Of a DNA stretch of 64,000 nucleotides, positions 50,190 through 61,072 are shown in pieces. Each line of letters begins with the position of its first letter. Position 1 is the stretch's first letter. A program made the translations under genes and the position numbers. Source of the DNA: Eubacteriales bacterium (lineage in GTDB: Bacteria; Bacillota; Clostridia; Acetivibrionales; JANLFN01); NCBI GenBank assembly GCA_024655885.1, contig JANLFN010000011.1:1-64000 (forward strand). Direction: 5' to 3'. The notes beneath the pieces were generated by a model. That model searched no databases and was not told the DNA's origin. It was given only the letters and a program-made list of their open reading frames with translations.

Positions 50190-53100
50190 ATGAAATTCTT
50201 TAAAAAATTTTTTGCCGTAATACTTTCATTCCATATCCTGATTTTCGGGCTGTACCCGGGCCTCCCGGATGCCGTTTTTGCAGCCGCGGGGCAGTCTGCC
50301 GTTGTCACGGGCCACTGGGCGGCGGACGTAGTCAATAAGTGGATTTCAAAAGGGCTGATTAAGGACTACGGCGGTATAAAAGGAAGGCTGGATTATCCGG
50401 TAACCAGGGCGGAGATGGTGGCACTGCTCGACAGCGTGTTCAATTTTACGGATAAGAATTATGTGGCCTTTTCCGACGTGCCGGCGGGTTCGAAATATGC
50501 GGATGCAATTTACAAGGCCGTAACGGCAGGGATCATTAAAGGCTATGACGACGGCACCTTCCGCCCCGACGCCTTCATCAGCCGGCAGGAAACAGCCGTC
50601 CTCCTGTATAAAGCCTTTGACCTGAAGGTAAAGGATAAAAACGCGGCAGAGAAATACAGCGATTATGATTCCCTGACCAGTTGGAGCAGGGATGCCGTAA
50701 GCGCATTGTCTGAAAACGGCTATGTCACTGAAAAGGCGGGCAACCGTTTTGCCCCTTCCGAGAGCATCACCCTTGCGGAAGCAGTAACGTTAATCGATAG
50801 AATCGCAGGACAGATTATAAACACTTCCGGTACGTTTTCAGGCAACGTCAATGGGAACCTTCTTTTGAATGTGCCCAGCATCACGCTGCAGAACGTGTCT
50901 GTCGTAGGAAACCTGTTCCTGGCCCAGGGCATAGGCACCGGACATGTCACGCTGAACAACCTTAAAATAACGGGAAATCTGGTAATCCGCGGAGGCGGGG
51001 AAAACAGCATTTACCTTAATAATACAACGGTTCAGGGAATTCTCGTCATCGATAAAAGGGACGGCAAGGTCAGGGTGGTTGCCAAGGGAACCAGCGATGT
51101 CCCCAATGTACAGGTGAACTCCGGGGCCAGCATAGGAGAAGACGGCGTAACCGGCAGGGGTTTTGGAGATGTGGACATCCCGAAAGAGACCCCCGCAGGC
51201 AGCCAGATTAATCTGGACGGCAGTTTCGGCGCTGTCTCGGCGGCGGCAGCCGGGGTCACCATCCAGGTGCAGAGGGATGCGTCGGTGAGCAGGCTGGAAT
51301 TAAAGACCGGAGCCAAGGATTCGAGTGTACTCATGTATGGAAAAAGCATAGGCGAATTAAACCTCCGGGCCAAGTCCAATGTCCGGCTGTTCGCCGGAAC
51401 GGTGGGAAAACTGGAAATCCAGGAAAATGCGGCAGCCTCGGATGTAAATGTGGAGGGTGCCGCAGTGACCGCCCTGGCTGTGAAGGCCAAGTCGTCGGTG
51501 GATATCCTGTCGGGGTCGGTGGCCACCCTGGACATCGATGAAAAATCGGCGGGCTCCAGCGTATCGTTGGCCGGGGGAGCCTCCGTCGGAACACTGAACG
51601 CCAACGGGGATGTAAATGTCACCGGGCAGGGGAGCATCGGAACGGCAAACGTCAATGCGGAGAATGTGGCCATAGAGAGGCAGCCGGCCACGGTGGCCGT
51701 GGCGCCCGGGGTTTCGGCGGTCATCGGAGGAAAGGTGTCCACATGGTCCGATACGTCCTCAACAACCGCCGCAAGCAGCGAGTTGACCGCCACTTTAACT
51801 CCTCCCACTGCCGGCCAGTATACGACACAGCTGGTGGTGACCTTCAGCAAAGCCTTGAGCGCGTCCACCCTGGCCATTACGGACAGGAGCGAGCTGCTGG
51901 AATCCATCACCTATGACAGCACCGCTCTATCCGTATCTTCCAGAAAGGGCACGGTTGTGTGGAGCGGTACGGTGGATAATCCTGTGGCCACAATTACAAC
52001 CACCAGCACAAAGTATGAGGCCGACCACACGGTGGGCATGAGCTTTATTGACGGCGTGGTGATGGACCTTTCGGGGAATCCCCTTTCCACCACAGGCATA
52101 TCGGCGGAGATCAGGGAGAACCCGACGGGCATCCTGGCCCTGAACCCCACCAGCGGGACGGCAGGGGCAACGGGCCAGACCATAACGCTGACCTATACGC
52201 CCAGTGAATACCTGGAGAACGGCTCGGTAACCTTTACGCTGCCGGCGGGCTTTGCGCCCTCCGCCGCAGACGATACCTTCAGTGTGGCCGGCGGGGAAGC
52301 CCAGGACCTGTCTTCCAGCCAGGTGGAAATTTCGGGCCAGAAAGTAACCATAAAAGATTTGACTATTTCGGAGAATCAATCGGTGGTACTGACATTGAAC
52401 AACAAGACCATACCCGCGGCGGGTTCCTACACCTTCAGGGCCGTGTGCGACCCGGACGGCACCGGGACGGCAAGGCTCCCCAGCGGGGGGACGGGCACCG
52501 AGGCAAAGACCTTCACCTCAGGGGCCGCCTCATCCACCGAAGCAGGGACCCTTGAGGTCTCACCCACCGGTGCGCCTACCGGCACAAAGAAGAGTATTGT
52601 GCTGACCTATACGGTGGGAGAGACAATGGAAAACGGCATGGTTGTATTTACGCTGCCCACCGGCTTTGCCGCGGCCGTTGCCGCCGACACGGTGAGCGTG
52701 TCGGGCGGGACGGCGTCCGGACTGATGTCGGGGCAGGTCGCAGACGGTGGACATACGGTGACCATTTATGACCTGAATATGTCGGCAGGACAGCAGGTGG
52801 TGCTGAGCTTGAACAACAAGACCATGCCCCCTGCAGGTGTTTACAATTTCAGCGCCAAAGCCGACGCCGACGGGACAAAAGGCGCCCAGACAGCCAGCCC
52901 GGGAACCGGGACCGAGGTGTTCTCGTTTATTTCCAGTTCCTCCAATGCCACAACGGCGGGCTACCTGGCCATATCGCCGTCCAGTGCGTCCTCGGGAGTA
53001 ACCCAGGATATTACGCTGACCTACACGCCGGGTGAGACGCTGACCCTGGGCACGGTGGTGTTTGCACTGCCCTCCGAGATACCTGCCACCGTTTCGGACA

Positions 53101-56100
53101 GCGTAAGCGTGGCCGGAGGAAATGCGGAGGCCCTGGTGCCAGGACAGATTTCAAGCGGGGGCCGGACGGTCACCATCACGGGAGTCACTGCCACTCCAAG
53201 CCAGTCGGTGGTGCTGCTGCTGAAAGGGAAAACCATGCCTGCCGCCGGCAGCTACAGGTTCAGCGGAGCGGCGGATACCGACGGGTCGGGACCCAGGACC
53301 ATGTCCCCCGGTACCGGCAACGAGACGGTGACCTTCCTGTCCAATGCGGCCACCTCCACTAACCCGGGTACCCTTGAGATAAGCCCTGCTAATGCCTATG
53401 TAGGGACAACCCAGGATATCACCCTCACCTATAGGCCGGGCCAGGCCCTGGCCAACGGGACGGTAACATTCACGCTGCCTGCGGGCTTCCCGCCGGTACA
53501 GGCTACCGACACCGTCACGGTGCCCGGCGGGACCGAGACCAATCTCACCAGCCAGCAGGTGAAGGGGCAGGTGGTGGAGATCACGGGAGTGAATGCAGAC
53601 ACCCTCCAGCAGGTGGTCCTGAAGCTGAAGGGCAAGACCGTTCCGGCGGCGGGAAGCTACGGCTTTTCCGCCACAGCGGACGCCGACGGCCCGGCGACGG
53701 TTAAGCTGCCCAGCCCGGGGACCGGCACCGAAGCGGCGGCGTTTACCTCTAATTCCTACAACGCTCCCCTGCTGACGGCGGACCCCAGCGCCAAAGTGGA
53801 CGACACCGGCATTGACATCACTTTTGCCGACGATGGGGCCTGGTGGAAAGCCGTAACAGGGGTGACGGTGGATGGTTCCGCTTTGCCCGCCAACGCTTAC
53901 AGCATATCGGTGGACTCTGGAACAGGCACAATCAGCCTGCACCCGTCCCAGAGCCCGCTGCTGCAGAGGCCGGGAAACAAAACCGTGGCCGTCAGTGCCA
54001 CAAATTACGGTACGGCCGTCATCAGCCAGGTGATCAACCCGGGCAATGCGGCAAGCCTGGCCATCGACACACAGCCCGTGGCCCCGGTGGTCAACGGCGG
54101 CCTGCTGGCAGTCCAGCCGGTGGTGAAGATCGTGGATATCTACGGGAATACCTGCACCAATATAACCAATACGGCGGTGACGGCGGCCAAAGGGGATGCG
54201 GGTGCATGGACGCTGGAGGGGCCCCTCACGGCGGATACGAACAGCGGAATAGCCGCATTTTCGGGGCTGATGGCCAGGAGCTCCGCCCAAGTCCTGGGCG
54301 CGAAGCTGTCCTTCAGCTATCCCGGCCTCACCCCCGTCGATTCCAATATATTCACCATACCCTCTCCGGCGGTGCCGGTGCTGACGGCGGATGCCACCGC
54401 GTCGGTGGACGACCCCAGCATTGACATCACGTTTTCGGAGCCCGATGAGAACTCGGTGGGCTACGCCTGGAGGACAAAAATCACCTCCATCAAGGTGGAT
54501 GGGGTGCAGCTGCAACCAGGAGACTATGATATCAGCAGTGCCGGTGCCGTCAAGCTGATTCCGTCCTCCGCCGCGCCTCAGGCCCTGAGGACGGCAGGCA
54601 ATAAAGTGGTCACCATTGATGCCGACACCTTCCCTCAGGTGACGGTGAACCAGACCATCAAGCACGGTGCGGCCAAGAATATTGTCATCTCGGTGGCTCC
54701 CGTGCCGCCCGCCCAGGACAGCACGGCGTTTTACGTACAGCCCGTGGTCCGGCTCCAGGACAGGTACGGCAACAACTGTACCGGCGACAGCTCCACCCAG
54801 GTAACCGTATCCAACGGAGGGTCAGCGGAATGGACACTGGGAGGAACCACCACCGTCACGGCGGCCAGCGGGGTAGTGGCCTACACCGACCTCACGGCGG
54901 CCAGAGAAGGCCAGGTGACAGGCGCGGTGCTGGTATTCACCGGTACCGGCCTGGCCCAGGCACAGTCCGCTCCCTTCACCCTGCCCGCTCCCATGGGAGA
55001 CGATACGGCGGTGGTTGTGAGCACAAGCCCGGCGGTGAACGAGTACGGCTATATGAACGGCGACCTGGCCTCCATTACCGGCACGGCCACCAACAACCAC
55101 AACAACCTGTCCGCCGTCAAGGTCAGGATTAAAAAGGAAGACCCTCAGAACGGCTTTAAATATTTAAGCAGTGTGACCAGTGGGGCTTTTAACAGCACCA
55201 GTCCCGTCAGCTTTACGGTCTCCTCCTTCAGCGGCACCGAGAATAGCTGGTCCCTGCCCGTCACAGGGGTGGTTTTCGGAGACGGGAAATATACGGTGGA
55301 AACCCTGGCCAATGACGGAGTGGATGGAAGTACCGTCAATTACTATACATGGATTGTGGACAAGACGGCCCCTTCGGCCATCACCGCCAGTTCCTCCACC
55401 CCCAATGTCCTATCCGGGAATAACGGAGGAGGACTGGTCCTCACGGTGGTTGACGGGCCTCTGACAAACCAGTCCTGGTACGGCATCCTTGATCAAATCA
55501 AGGCAAACACAGGCACCGGAGGCAACTGGATCACCGGTATCTCGCCGGGAAGCCTGTACCTGGACATCGCTTCGGACGGCAAGAGCGCGGAACTGAAGAA
55601 CAGCTCTTCGGTGGATGCCGCCATTGCAGCCGACTTTTTGATCAGCAAATCCAATGTGGTGGATTTTGCGGGCAATACGGCGGAAAACGACATCCCCGTT
55701 CACGCCTATAAATCGGCGCCGGCAATCACCGGCGCGGTATGTGCGGAAGGGGGGGCGGCCGAAGCCGGACTGGGCGCCGGGGACACCCTGACCCTCACCT
55801 TTGATGTGGCCACCAACCAGACCACCGGCGTAAACCTGAGCAAGAGCGCGGTGGACAGCCTTCTGACCTTCAGCAGGCCCTTCGGCGCCAATTACACCGG
55901 GAAGTGGACCAACAGCAAGACCCTGGTCATCACCTCAGTGGATGCTTCGGGAGCGTCTTTCTCCTTAGGGGACACGGTGACCGTCAATGAGACGGCCAAT
56001 GTCCGGACATCGGACGGATTGTCCTGGAGCTCCACCTCTACCAGCCCGGCATGTACCGGGACCCTGGACCCGGTGCCCTCCATCGTGAGCGCGGTGTGCG

Positions 56101-59100
56101 CGGAGGGAGGGACCCTGGAAGCGGGCTTTGGAGCGGGGGATACCCTGACCCTCACCTTTGACATCCCCACCAACCAGGTGGCGAATACCACCTATGCGGA
56201 CAAAGGGGAGGTGGACGCCGTACTGACCTTCAGCGCACCCTTCGGGACCGACTACAGCGGGAAGTGGACCGACAGGCAGCACCTGGTCATCACTTCCGTG
56301 GACCCCGCCAGTGCGGGCTTCACCATAGGGCAGGATTTTGTAACTGTAAAGGCCTCTGCCAACATCAAGTCGCAAAATGGGACCACCGCGGCATCTTCTT
56401 CCACCAGCCCTTTAAGCACGGGCACCTTTGACCCGGTGCCTGTCATAACCGCCGCGGTGTGCGCGGAAGGCGGGCCCTCGGAGGTGGGCTTCGGCACCGG
56501 GGACACCCTCACCCTCACCTTCAGCCTGCCCACCAACAAGACGGCGGGGACCTCCTATGGGAACAAGGCGGCGGTGGACCAGATATTGGCCTTCAGCACC
56601 TCCCTGGGGACCGACTACACCGGGGTGTGGACAGATAACCAGACCCTGGTCATCACCTCGGTGAATGCTTCGGGTGCCACTTTTGCCCTGGGCGACAAGG
56701 TCACGGTAAAGCCGGAGGCCAACATAAGGACCGCCGACGGTTCCTCTCCGGCTTCCACCTCCACCAGCCCGGCCAGCACCGGGAACCTGGACCCCATACC
56801 CTTCATAACAGGGGTGGTGTGCGCCGAGGGGGGAACTGTAGAAGCCGGGTTCGGGGCAGGAGACACCATCACCATAATTTTCAGCATACCCACAAACAAG
56901 GCCGCGGGCACCACCTATGGAGATAAAGCGGCGGTAGATAGCATACTGACCTTCAGTTCATCCTTCGGTGCGGACTACAGCGGAAGCTGGAGCGACAGCC
57001 AGCACCTGGTCATAACGTCGCAGGACCCTTCGGGAGCGGCTTTTGCCGTAGGTGGAACAGTGACGGTTTTAAGCGCGGCGGACATCCGGTCGGCTAGCGG
57101 GACATCCCAGCCCTCCACATCTACAAGCCCGGCCAGCACAGGCTCCTTTAATTATATTGACTTGTCCGACGCCGTTCTCACCGCTCCGGCGGCACCTGCC
57201 GCAGGCGTCCCTTTCAATATCGGCATCAGCGGTGCAAAGGGCACCGGCGGTACGGCACTATCGGGGCCGGTGAATGTGACGGTGACCAGCAGCAATACCT
57301 CGGAAGGGACGGGCGGTGTGGTGTATAATACCGCCTGTAACTTTACCGCCGGAGCTGCGGCGGTGCCTGTCACTTTGAACACTACGGGACCCCAGGTCCT
57401 GACGGTCCAAATTACGGGGGTGACGGCCTCCAAGACCGTCAATGTCAATGTGCAGAGCAGCGACAATGACATAACGGCCTTTACACTGGCGGCGCAGACA
57501 GGGCCCGCTGTGATTGACCCTGTAAACCATACGGTCAGCATCCAGGTAGCTTACGGCACCAGCCTCACTTCGCTGGCTCCCACCATATCCGTGTCCTCCG
57601 GGGCCACCATAACCCCGGCGTCGGGAGTGGCGAGGAATTTCACCAGCCCTGTGACCTATACGGTCAAGTCGGCCGGCGGGACTAGCCAGACCTGGACGGT
57701 GGCCGTTACGGTTGCTCCCAGCAGCGCCAAGGATATAACCAGCTTTTCCATTCCGGGACAGGTGGGAACCGCGGCCATTAACACAACGGCCCACACCGTG
57801 GCGGTCCAGATGCCTGCCACCACCGATCTGTCTTCACTCACGCCCACCATCGGGGTGTCTGCAGGCGCATCGGTTGATCCTGCGTCCGGTGTGGCCCAGG
57901 ACTTTACAAGCCCGGTGACCTATAGGGTCACGGCCGCCGACCTGAGCACCCAGGACTGGACGGTGACGGTGACTACGTTGCCCATTATTACCGTTGCCGG
58001 AAGCGCAGCGGCGGACAGCACGGTAACCATGGTGGCGCCGGCCAACACCGCGGTGAGCTCTTCGGACAAAACCTGGACCATTGACATAACTTCGGGCACG
58101 GTGAAATCAGGGGTCAGTATCAGTGACCTGGATATCAGCGGTTTGCCCTCCGGCCTGGGGGCGACGGCGGCCAAGGCCCCGGGCACCGGTGTCAATAAAA
58201 TCGTCATTACCGTGAGCGGCACGGCGGTTCCGGCCATTACAGGCAAAACCTTCATTAATATAATCGTTAAAGGAAGCGCCGTAACCGAAGCGGGAGCGCA
58301 AAACTCCGCAGCCATTCCTGTGACCATAGAGGCAGGCTCCTTCCAGATCACAGGCACGGCGGGGACCAACAATACGGTGAAAATGAAGGGACCCGACCAG
58401 AAGGATGTGGACCCTGCCTATAAAACCTGGACCATTAATGTGACCACCGGCACGGTGAATACGAGCAACATCACGGCAACGCCCGTAGAACTCACCGGTG
58501 CTTCGGACGAGCCTCTGACCGTCATCGGCTTGCCCTCCGGGTTAAAAGCCTCCTTCTCCAAGGGGGCGGGAAACACCATAGACCTCCTGGTCAGCGGCAC
58601 GGCGGACAATGCGCTCACCGCCGCCGTCACCGTCAGCGTGGTGCTGAAGGACAAGGCGGTGGCCGAAGCAGGGGCCACCCCCTCCAATGCCATCGCCCTG
58701 ACCCTGGCGCCGGGGTCCTTCCAGATAGCCGGAAGCGCCGCCGATGACGTGGTGGAAATGAAATCGCCGGCTTATACCGTACCGGATACATCCAATGACA
58801 CCTGGGAATTGAGCGTTGACAACGGCAAGGTAAAAGAGGGACTGACGGTCAATGACCTGACAATTACCGGCTTGCCCTCCGGTTTGACGGCATACGCCGT
58901 GAAAGGCACGGGCGACACCATCCTTGTGACGGTGGGCGGTGCCGCAAGCAGCGCGGTAACGGCGGCAGCCGCTGTGAATATAGTGATCAAGGCCAGTGCC
59001 GTGCTGAATGCAGGGGCCGTGAATTCGGCACCCATTGCCGTCCGGGTGGTGCCGGCGCCCTTTGCGCTGACGGCCGGTGCAGAGGACGACACGGTCGTCA

Positions 59101-60848
59101 TGACGGCGCCCGCCCTGACAGCCGTGAGTCCGGAGGATAAAACCTGGACCCTCAGCACCGATGGAACGGTGAAGAGCGGTGTGACCATCAATGACCTCAC
59201 TGTTGCCGGATTGCCCCAGGGGCTGACCCTGACGGCGGCCAAAGGCACGGGCAACACCATCGTGGTCACCGTAGGCGGAACAGCCGCCTTGCCGGTATCC
59301 ACCAGCACCAGTGTCAGCATCACGGTGAAAGGCAGCGCGGTCACCAACACGGGAGCCACCGATTCGGCGGCGGTCACCGTAAAGCTGGTGCCGGGCACCT
59401 TCCAGGTGGCGGGCAACGCCACGGGGGGCTCCAGGGTCTATATGGTCAATACCTCCGACCCTGCCACCAACAACACGGTGGTGGACACCCTGCATGATTC
59501 CTGGATATTGACGGTGACCAGCGGCACCGTCAAGCCGGATGTGAGCAAATCGGATATAGCAATTTCACCTGCCCTGCCCGCCAACCTGGACTATTCCGCG
59601 GCGGCGGGCACCGGCAACACCATTGTTGTGGAAGTGGCAGGCACCGCATCCGCCGGCGTGCTCTCCACCTTCGGCACCAATATAGTGATTAAAAATACGG
59701 CGGTGAAGGAGTGGGCCGTTGCCGCCGATTCCCCGGCCATACCCGTCACCATTGAGCCGGGAGAATTCCTGGTGGCGGGGAACGCGGCGGACTACACCAT
59801 AGCCGTGGCCGCTCCCGACTTGAAAACCGTGGATTCCGCAGACGATGAGTGGACAATTCAATTGACCAGGGGCACGCTGAAAACCGGCTTTAATATCGAC
59901 GACCTCTCCTTTGTGGGACTGCCCCAGGGCTTGCAGGCAACAGCATGGGCAGAAGGTGGTGCAATAAAAATTCGGGTATACGGCACGGCGGCAAGCCCAA
60001 TCACCAATAACACCTGTGTGGGTGTAATCGTCAAGGGCAGCGGGGTTACCGACCCGGGGGCGGTGGATTCCTCGGCCGTCCCGGTGTACATCATACCGGC
60101 CCTGGGAGCCCCCGGAGTTACCTTTGCCTTTGACGGACCGTATCCCAACCGGCTGATAGGCTCGGACGACACCATGGAGTACAGCCTGAACGGAGGCGCC
60201 AGCTATACCTCCGTCACCTCGTCAAACCAACAGCTGACGGATTCGGAGCTCAAAGCTCTCACATCCGCCAATGGCATTTACATAAGGGTCAAGGGCAGTC
60301 CGCCGGGGGTACCGGCCGTGATTGCCATACTGCCGGCGCCGGCGGCTCCGGCGGTTGCGCTGAATACGCAGACGGGGGCGACAACCGGCTCTGCCACCAA
60401 TATGGAGTACAGTGTGGACGGGGGCAATACCTGGACCGCATTTACCGGGAATAACCAAATCCTGCCGCCGGGCGTGCTGGCAAGCCTTGACGCCTCAAAG
60501 GACTTTAAAGTCAGAGTGAAGGCGGCAGGCCAGACCCTTCCCGGAAATATTCAGACAATTAACATTCTGGCTTCATCCGCCCCAGATCTTGGGACGGTAA
60601 GCTATTCCCGGACTCTTAAGAAGCTGACGGGAGGCAATCTGACAAGCGGACAGGTTATTCTTTACAGGACGAAGAGCAGCGATACGCCTGAAACATGGAA
60701 TAATTGGAGCCTTGGCACGGTGAACAGCTCCGATGAGCTGACCGTCGCGGACACACAGGCGGGAAATGCGGATCCTATTGAGGTGAAGCTGATCACCGTG
60801 TTCAATGAAGCGCCGGGAACCAGTTATACCATAAGCTCAAGCGATTGA
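50190..60848 (+). CDS. giant SLH-domain surface protein with six repeat families
   Basis: 3552 residues. Signal peptide (1-33, ending VFAAA), three SLH domains (about 36-210: GHWAADVVNKW, FSDVPAGSKYADAIYKAV, FRPDAFISRQE) that bind pyruvylated cell-wall polymer, then a beta-helix-like stretch (215-500). Repeat families follow: A, four Ig-like units of about 136 aa (645-1188; ITLTYTPGE, VTFTLPAGF); B, two units (1190-1600); a single block to 1837; C, four units of about 120 aa (1842-2320; AVCAEGG, GAGDTLTLTF); D, two units (2425-2597); E, six units of about 115 aa (2600-3303; GLPSGL, VTVGGTA); F, two units (3305-3463; NMEYSVDGGNTW). It is anchored outside the cell as a stalk or adhesin. GGGGG precedes the ATG. 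Confidence 0.92.
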   Translation: MKFFKKFFAVILSFHILIFGLYPGLPDAVFAAAGQSAVVTGHWAADVVNKWISKGLIKDYGGIKGRLDYPVTRAEMVALLDSVFNFTDKNYVAFSDVPAGSKYADAIYKAVTAGIIKGYDDGTFRPDAFISRQETAVLLYKAFDLKVKDKNAAEKYSDYDSLTSWSRDAVSALSENGYVTEKAGNRFAPSESITLAEAVTLIDRIAGQIINTSGTFSGNVNGNLLLNVPSITLQNVSVVGNLFLAQGIGTGHVTLNNLKITGNLVIRGGGENSIYLNNTTVQGILVIDKRDGKVRVVAKGTSDVPNVQVNSGASIGEDGVTGRGFGDVDIPKETPAGSQINLDGSFGAVSAAAAGVTIQVQRDASVSRLELKTGAKDSSVLMYGKSIGELNLRAKSNVRLFAGTVGKLEIQENAAASDVNVEGAAVTALAVKAKSSVDILSGSVATLDIDEKSAGSSVSLAGGASVGTLNANGDVNVTGQGSIGTANVNAENVAIERQPATVAVAPGVSAVIGGKVSTWSDTSSTTAASSELTATLTPPTAGQYTTQLVVTFSKALSASTLAITDRSELLESITYDSTALSVSSRKGTVVWSGTVDNPVATITTTSTKYEADHTVGMSFIDGVVMDLSGNPLSTTGISAEIRENPTGILALNPTSGTAGATGQTITLTYTPSEYLENGSVTFTLPAGFAPSAADDTFSVAGGEAQDLSSSQVEISGQKVTIKDLTISENQSVVLTLNNKTIPAAGSYTFRAVCDPDGTGTARLPSGGTGTEAKTFTSGAASSTEAGTLEVSPTGAPTGTKKSIVLTYTVGETMENGMVVFTLPTGFAAAVAADTVSVSGGTASGLMSGQVADGGHTVTIYDLNMSAGQQVVLSLNNKTMPPAGVYNFSAKADADGTKGAQTASPGTGTEVFSFISSSSNATTAGYLAISPSSASSGVTQDITLTYTPGETLTLGTVVFALPSEIPATVSDSVSVAGGNAEALVPGQISSGGRTVTITGVTATPSQSVVLLLKGKTMPAAGSYRFSGAADTDGSGPRTMSPGTGNETVTFLSNAATSTNPGTLEISPANAYVGTTQDITLTYRPGQALANGTVTFTLPAGFPPVQATDTVTVPGGTETNLTSQQVKGQVVEITGVNADTLQQVVLKLKGKTVPAAGSYGFSATADADGPATVKLPSPGTGTEAAAFTSNSYNAPLLTADPSAKVDDTGIDITFADDGAWWKAVTGVTVDGSALPANAYSISVDSGTGTISLHPSQSPLLQRPGNKTVAVSATNYGTAVISQVINPGNAASLAIDTQPVAPVVNGGLLAVQPVVKIVDIYGNTCTNITNTAVTAAKGDAGAWTLEGPLTADTNSGIAAFSGLMARSSAQVLGAKLSFSYPGLTPVDSNIFTIPSPAVPVLTADATASVDDPSIDITFSEPDENSVGYAWRTKITSIKVDGVQLQPGDYDISSAGAVKLIPSSAAPQALRTAGNKVVTIDADTFPQVTVNQTIKHGAAKNIVISVAPVPPAQDSTAFYVQPVVRLQDRYGNNCTGDSSTQVTVSNGGSAEWTLGGTTTVTAASGVVAYTDLTAAREGQVTGAVLVFTGTGLAQAQSAPFTLPAPMGDDTAVVVSTSPAVNEYGYMNGDLASITGTATNNHNNLSAVKVRIKKEDPQNGFKYLSSVTSGAFNSTSPVSFTVSSFSGTENSWSLPVTGVVFGDGKYTVETLANDGVDGSTVNYYTWIVDKTAPSAITASSSTPNVLSGNNGGGLVLTVVDGPLTNQSWYGILDQIKANTGTGGNWITGISPGSLYLDIASDGKSAELKNSSSVDAAIAADFLISKSNVVDFAGNTAENDIPVHAYKSAPAITGAVCAEGGAAEAGLGAGDTLTLTFDVATNQTTGVNLSKSAVDSLLTFSRPFGANYTGKWTNSKTLVITSVDASGASFSLGDTVTVNETANVRTSDGLSWSSTSTSPACTGTLDPVPSIVSAVCAEGGTLEAGFGAGDTLTLTFDIPTNQVANTTYADKGEVDAVLTFSAPFGTDYSGKWTDRQHLVITSVDPASAGFTIGQDFVTVKASANIKSQNGTTAASSSTSPLSTGTFDPVPVITAAVCAEGGPSEVGFGTGDTLTLTFSLPTNKTAGTSYGNKAAVDQILAFSTSLGTDYTGVWTDNQTLVITSVNASGATFALGDKVTVKPEANIRTADGSSPASTSTSPASTGNLDPIPFITGVVCAEGGTVEAGFGAGDTITIIFSIPTNKAAGTTYGDKAAVDSILTFSSSFGADYSGSWSDSQHLVITSQDPSGAAFAVGGTVTVLSAADIRSASGTSQPSTSTSPASTGSFNYIDLSDAVLTAPAAPAAGVPFNIGISGAKGTGGTALSGPVNVTVTSSNTSEGTGGVVYNTACNFTAGAAAVPVTLNTTGPQVLTVQITGVTASKTVNVNVQSSDNDITAFTLAAQTGPAVIDPVNHTVSIQVAYGTSLTSLAPTISVSSGATITPASGVARNFTSPVTYTVKSAGGTSQTWTVAVTVAPSSAKDITSFSIPGQVGTAAINTTAHTVAVQMPATTDLSSLTPTIGVSAGASVDPASGVAQDFTSPVTYRVTAADLSTQDWTVTVTTLPIITVAGSAAADSTVTMVAPANTAVSSSDKTWTIDITSGTVKSGVSISDLDISGLPSGLGATAAKAPGTGVNKIVITVSGTAVPAITGKTFINIIVKGSAVTEAGAQNSAAIPVTIEAGSFQITGTAGTNNTVKMKGPDQKDVDPAYKTWTINVTTGTVNTSNITATPVELTGASDEPLTVIGLPSGLKASFSKGAGNTIDLLVSGTADNALTAAVTVSVVLKDKAVAEAGATPSNAIALTLAPGSFQIAGSAADDVVEMKSPAYTVPDTSNDTWELSVDNGKVKEGLTVNDLTITGLPSGLTAYAVKGTGDTILVTVGGAASSAVTAAAAVNIVIKASAVLNAGAVNSAPIAVRVVPAPFALTAGAEDDTVVMTAPALTAVSPEDKTWTLSTDGTVKSGVTINDLTVAGLPQGLTLTAAKGTGNTIVVTVGGTAALPVSTSTSVSITVKGSAVTNTGATDSAAVTVKLVPGTFQVAGNATGGSRVYMVNTSDPATNNTVVDTLHDSWILTVTSGTVKPDVSKSDIAISPALPANLDYSAAAGTGNTIVVEVAGTASAGVLSTFGTNIVIKNTAVKEWAVAADSPAIPVTIEPGEFLVAGNAADYTIAVAAPDLKTVDSADDEWTIQLTRGTLKTGFNIDDLSFVGLPQGLQATAWAEGGAIKIRVYGTAASPITNNTCVGVIVKGSGVTDPGAVDSSAVPVYIIPALGAPGVTFAFDGPYPNRLIGSDDTMEYSLNGGASYTSVTSSNQQLTDSELKALTSANGIYIRVKGSPPGVPAVIAILPAPAAPAVALNTQTGATTGSATNMEYSVDGGNTWTAFTGNNQILPPGVLASLDASKDFKVRVKAAGQTLPGNIQTINILASSAPDLGTVSYSRTLKKLTGGNLTSGQVILYRTKSSDTPETWNNWSLGTVNSSDELTVADTQAGNADPIEVKLITVFNEAPGTSYTISSSD

Positions 60849-60878
60849 GCGCAGGGTGAGCTATGAAACAAAAGGTAT

Positions 60879-60930
60879 GGGGACACACTCGCTGAGTAAC
60901 GGGTATTCCTATAAAGGAGAGAATGTCCCC
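60879..60930. repeat. GGGGACA/TGTCCCC palindromic element
   Basis: GGGGACACACTC (60879-60890) and GAGAATGTCCCC (60919-60930) form an imperfect inverted repeat 30 bases after the S-layer gene. It resembles the element at 45137. Confidence 0.6.
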
Positions 60931-60940
60931 GGATAAAATT

Positions 60941-60980
60941 AAATCAGTAGGGCAGCACTAAGGGTGAGCTACTGATTTTC
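60941..60980 (+). terminator. terminator of the giant surface-protein gene
   Basis: AAATCAGTAG (60941-60950) pairs perfectly with CTACTGATTT (60969-60978), followed by TTC. Confidence 0.65.
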
Positions 60981-61072
60981 TGGAATAAATTACATGTGCA
61001 ATTAGTTCTTTTGACCAGCGTACAAGGGGATGGAAATATGGTAAAATGGAAAGACGGACGGGGGATTGTGGG

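Noticed and set aside
53151-54665. Minus-strand open frames of up to 504 codons inside the giant S-layer gene
   Set aside because: They arise from the G+C-rich repeat codons of the plus-strand gene, have His/Gly/Arg-rich nonsense composition and no ribosome sites.
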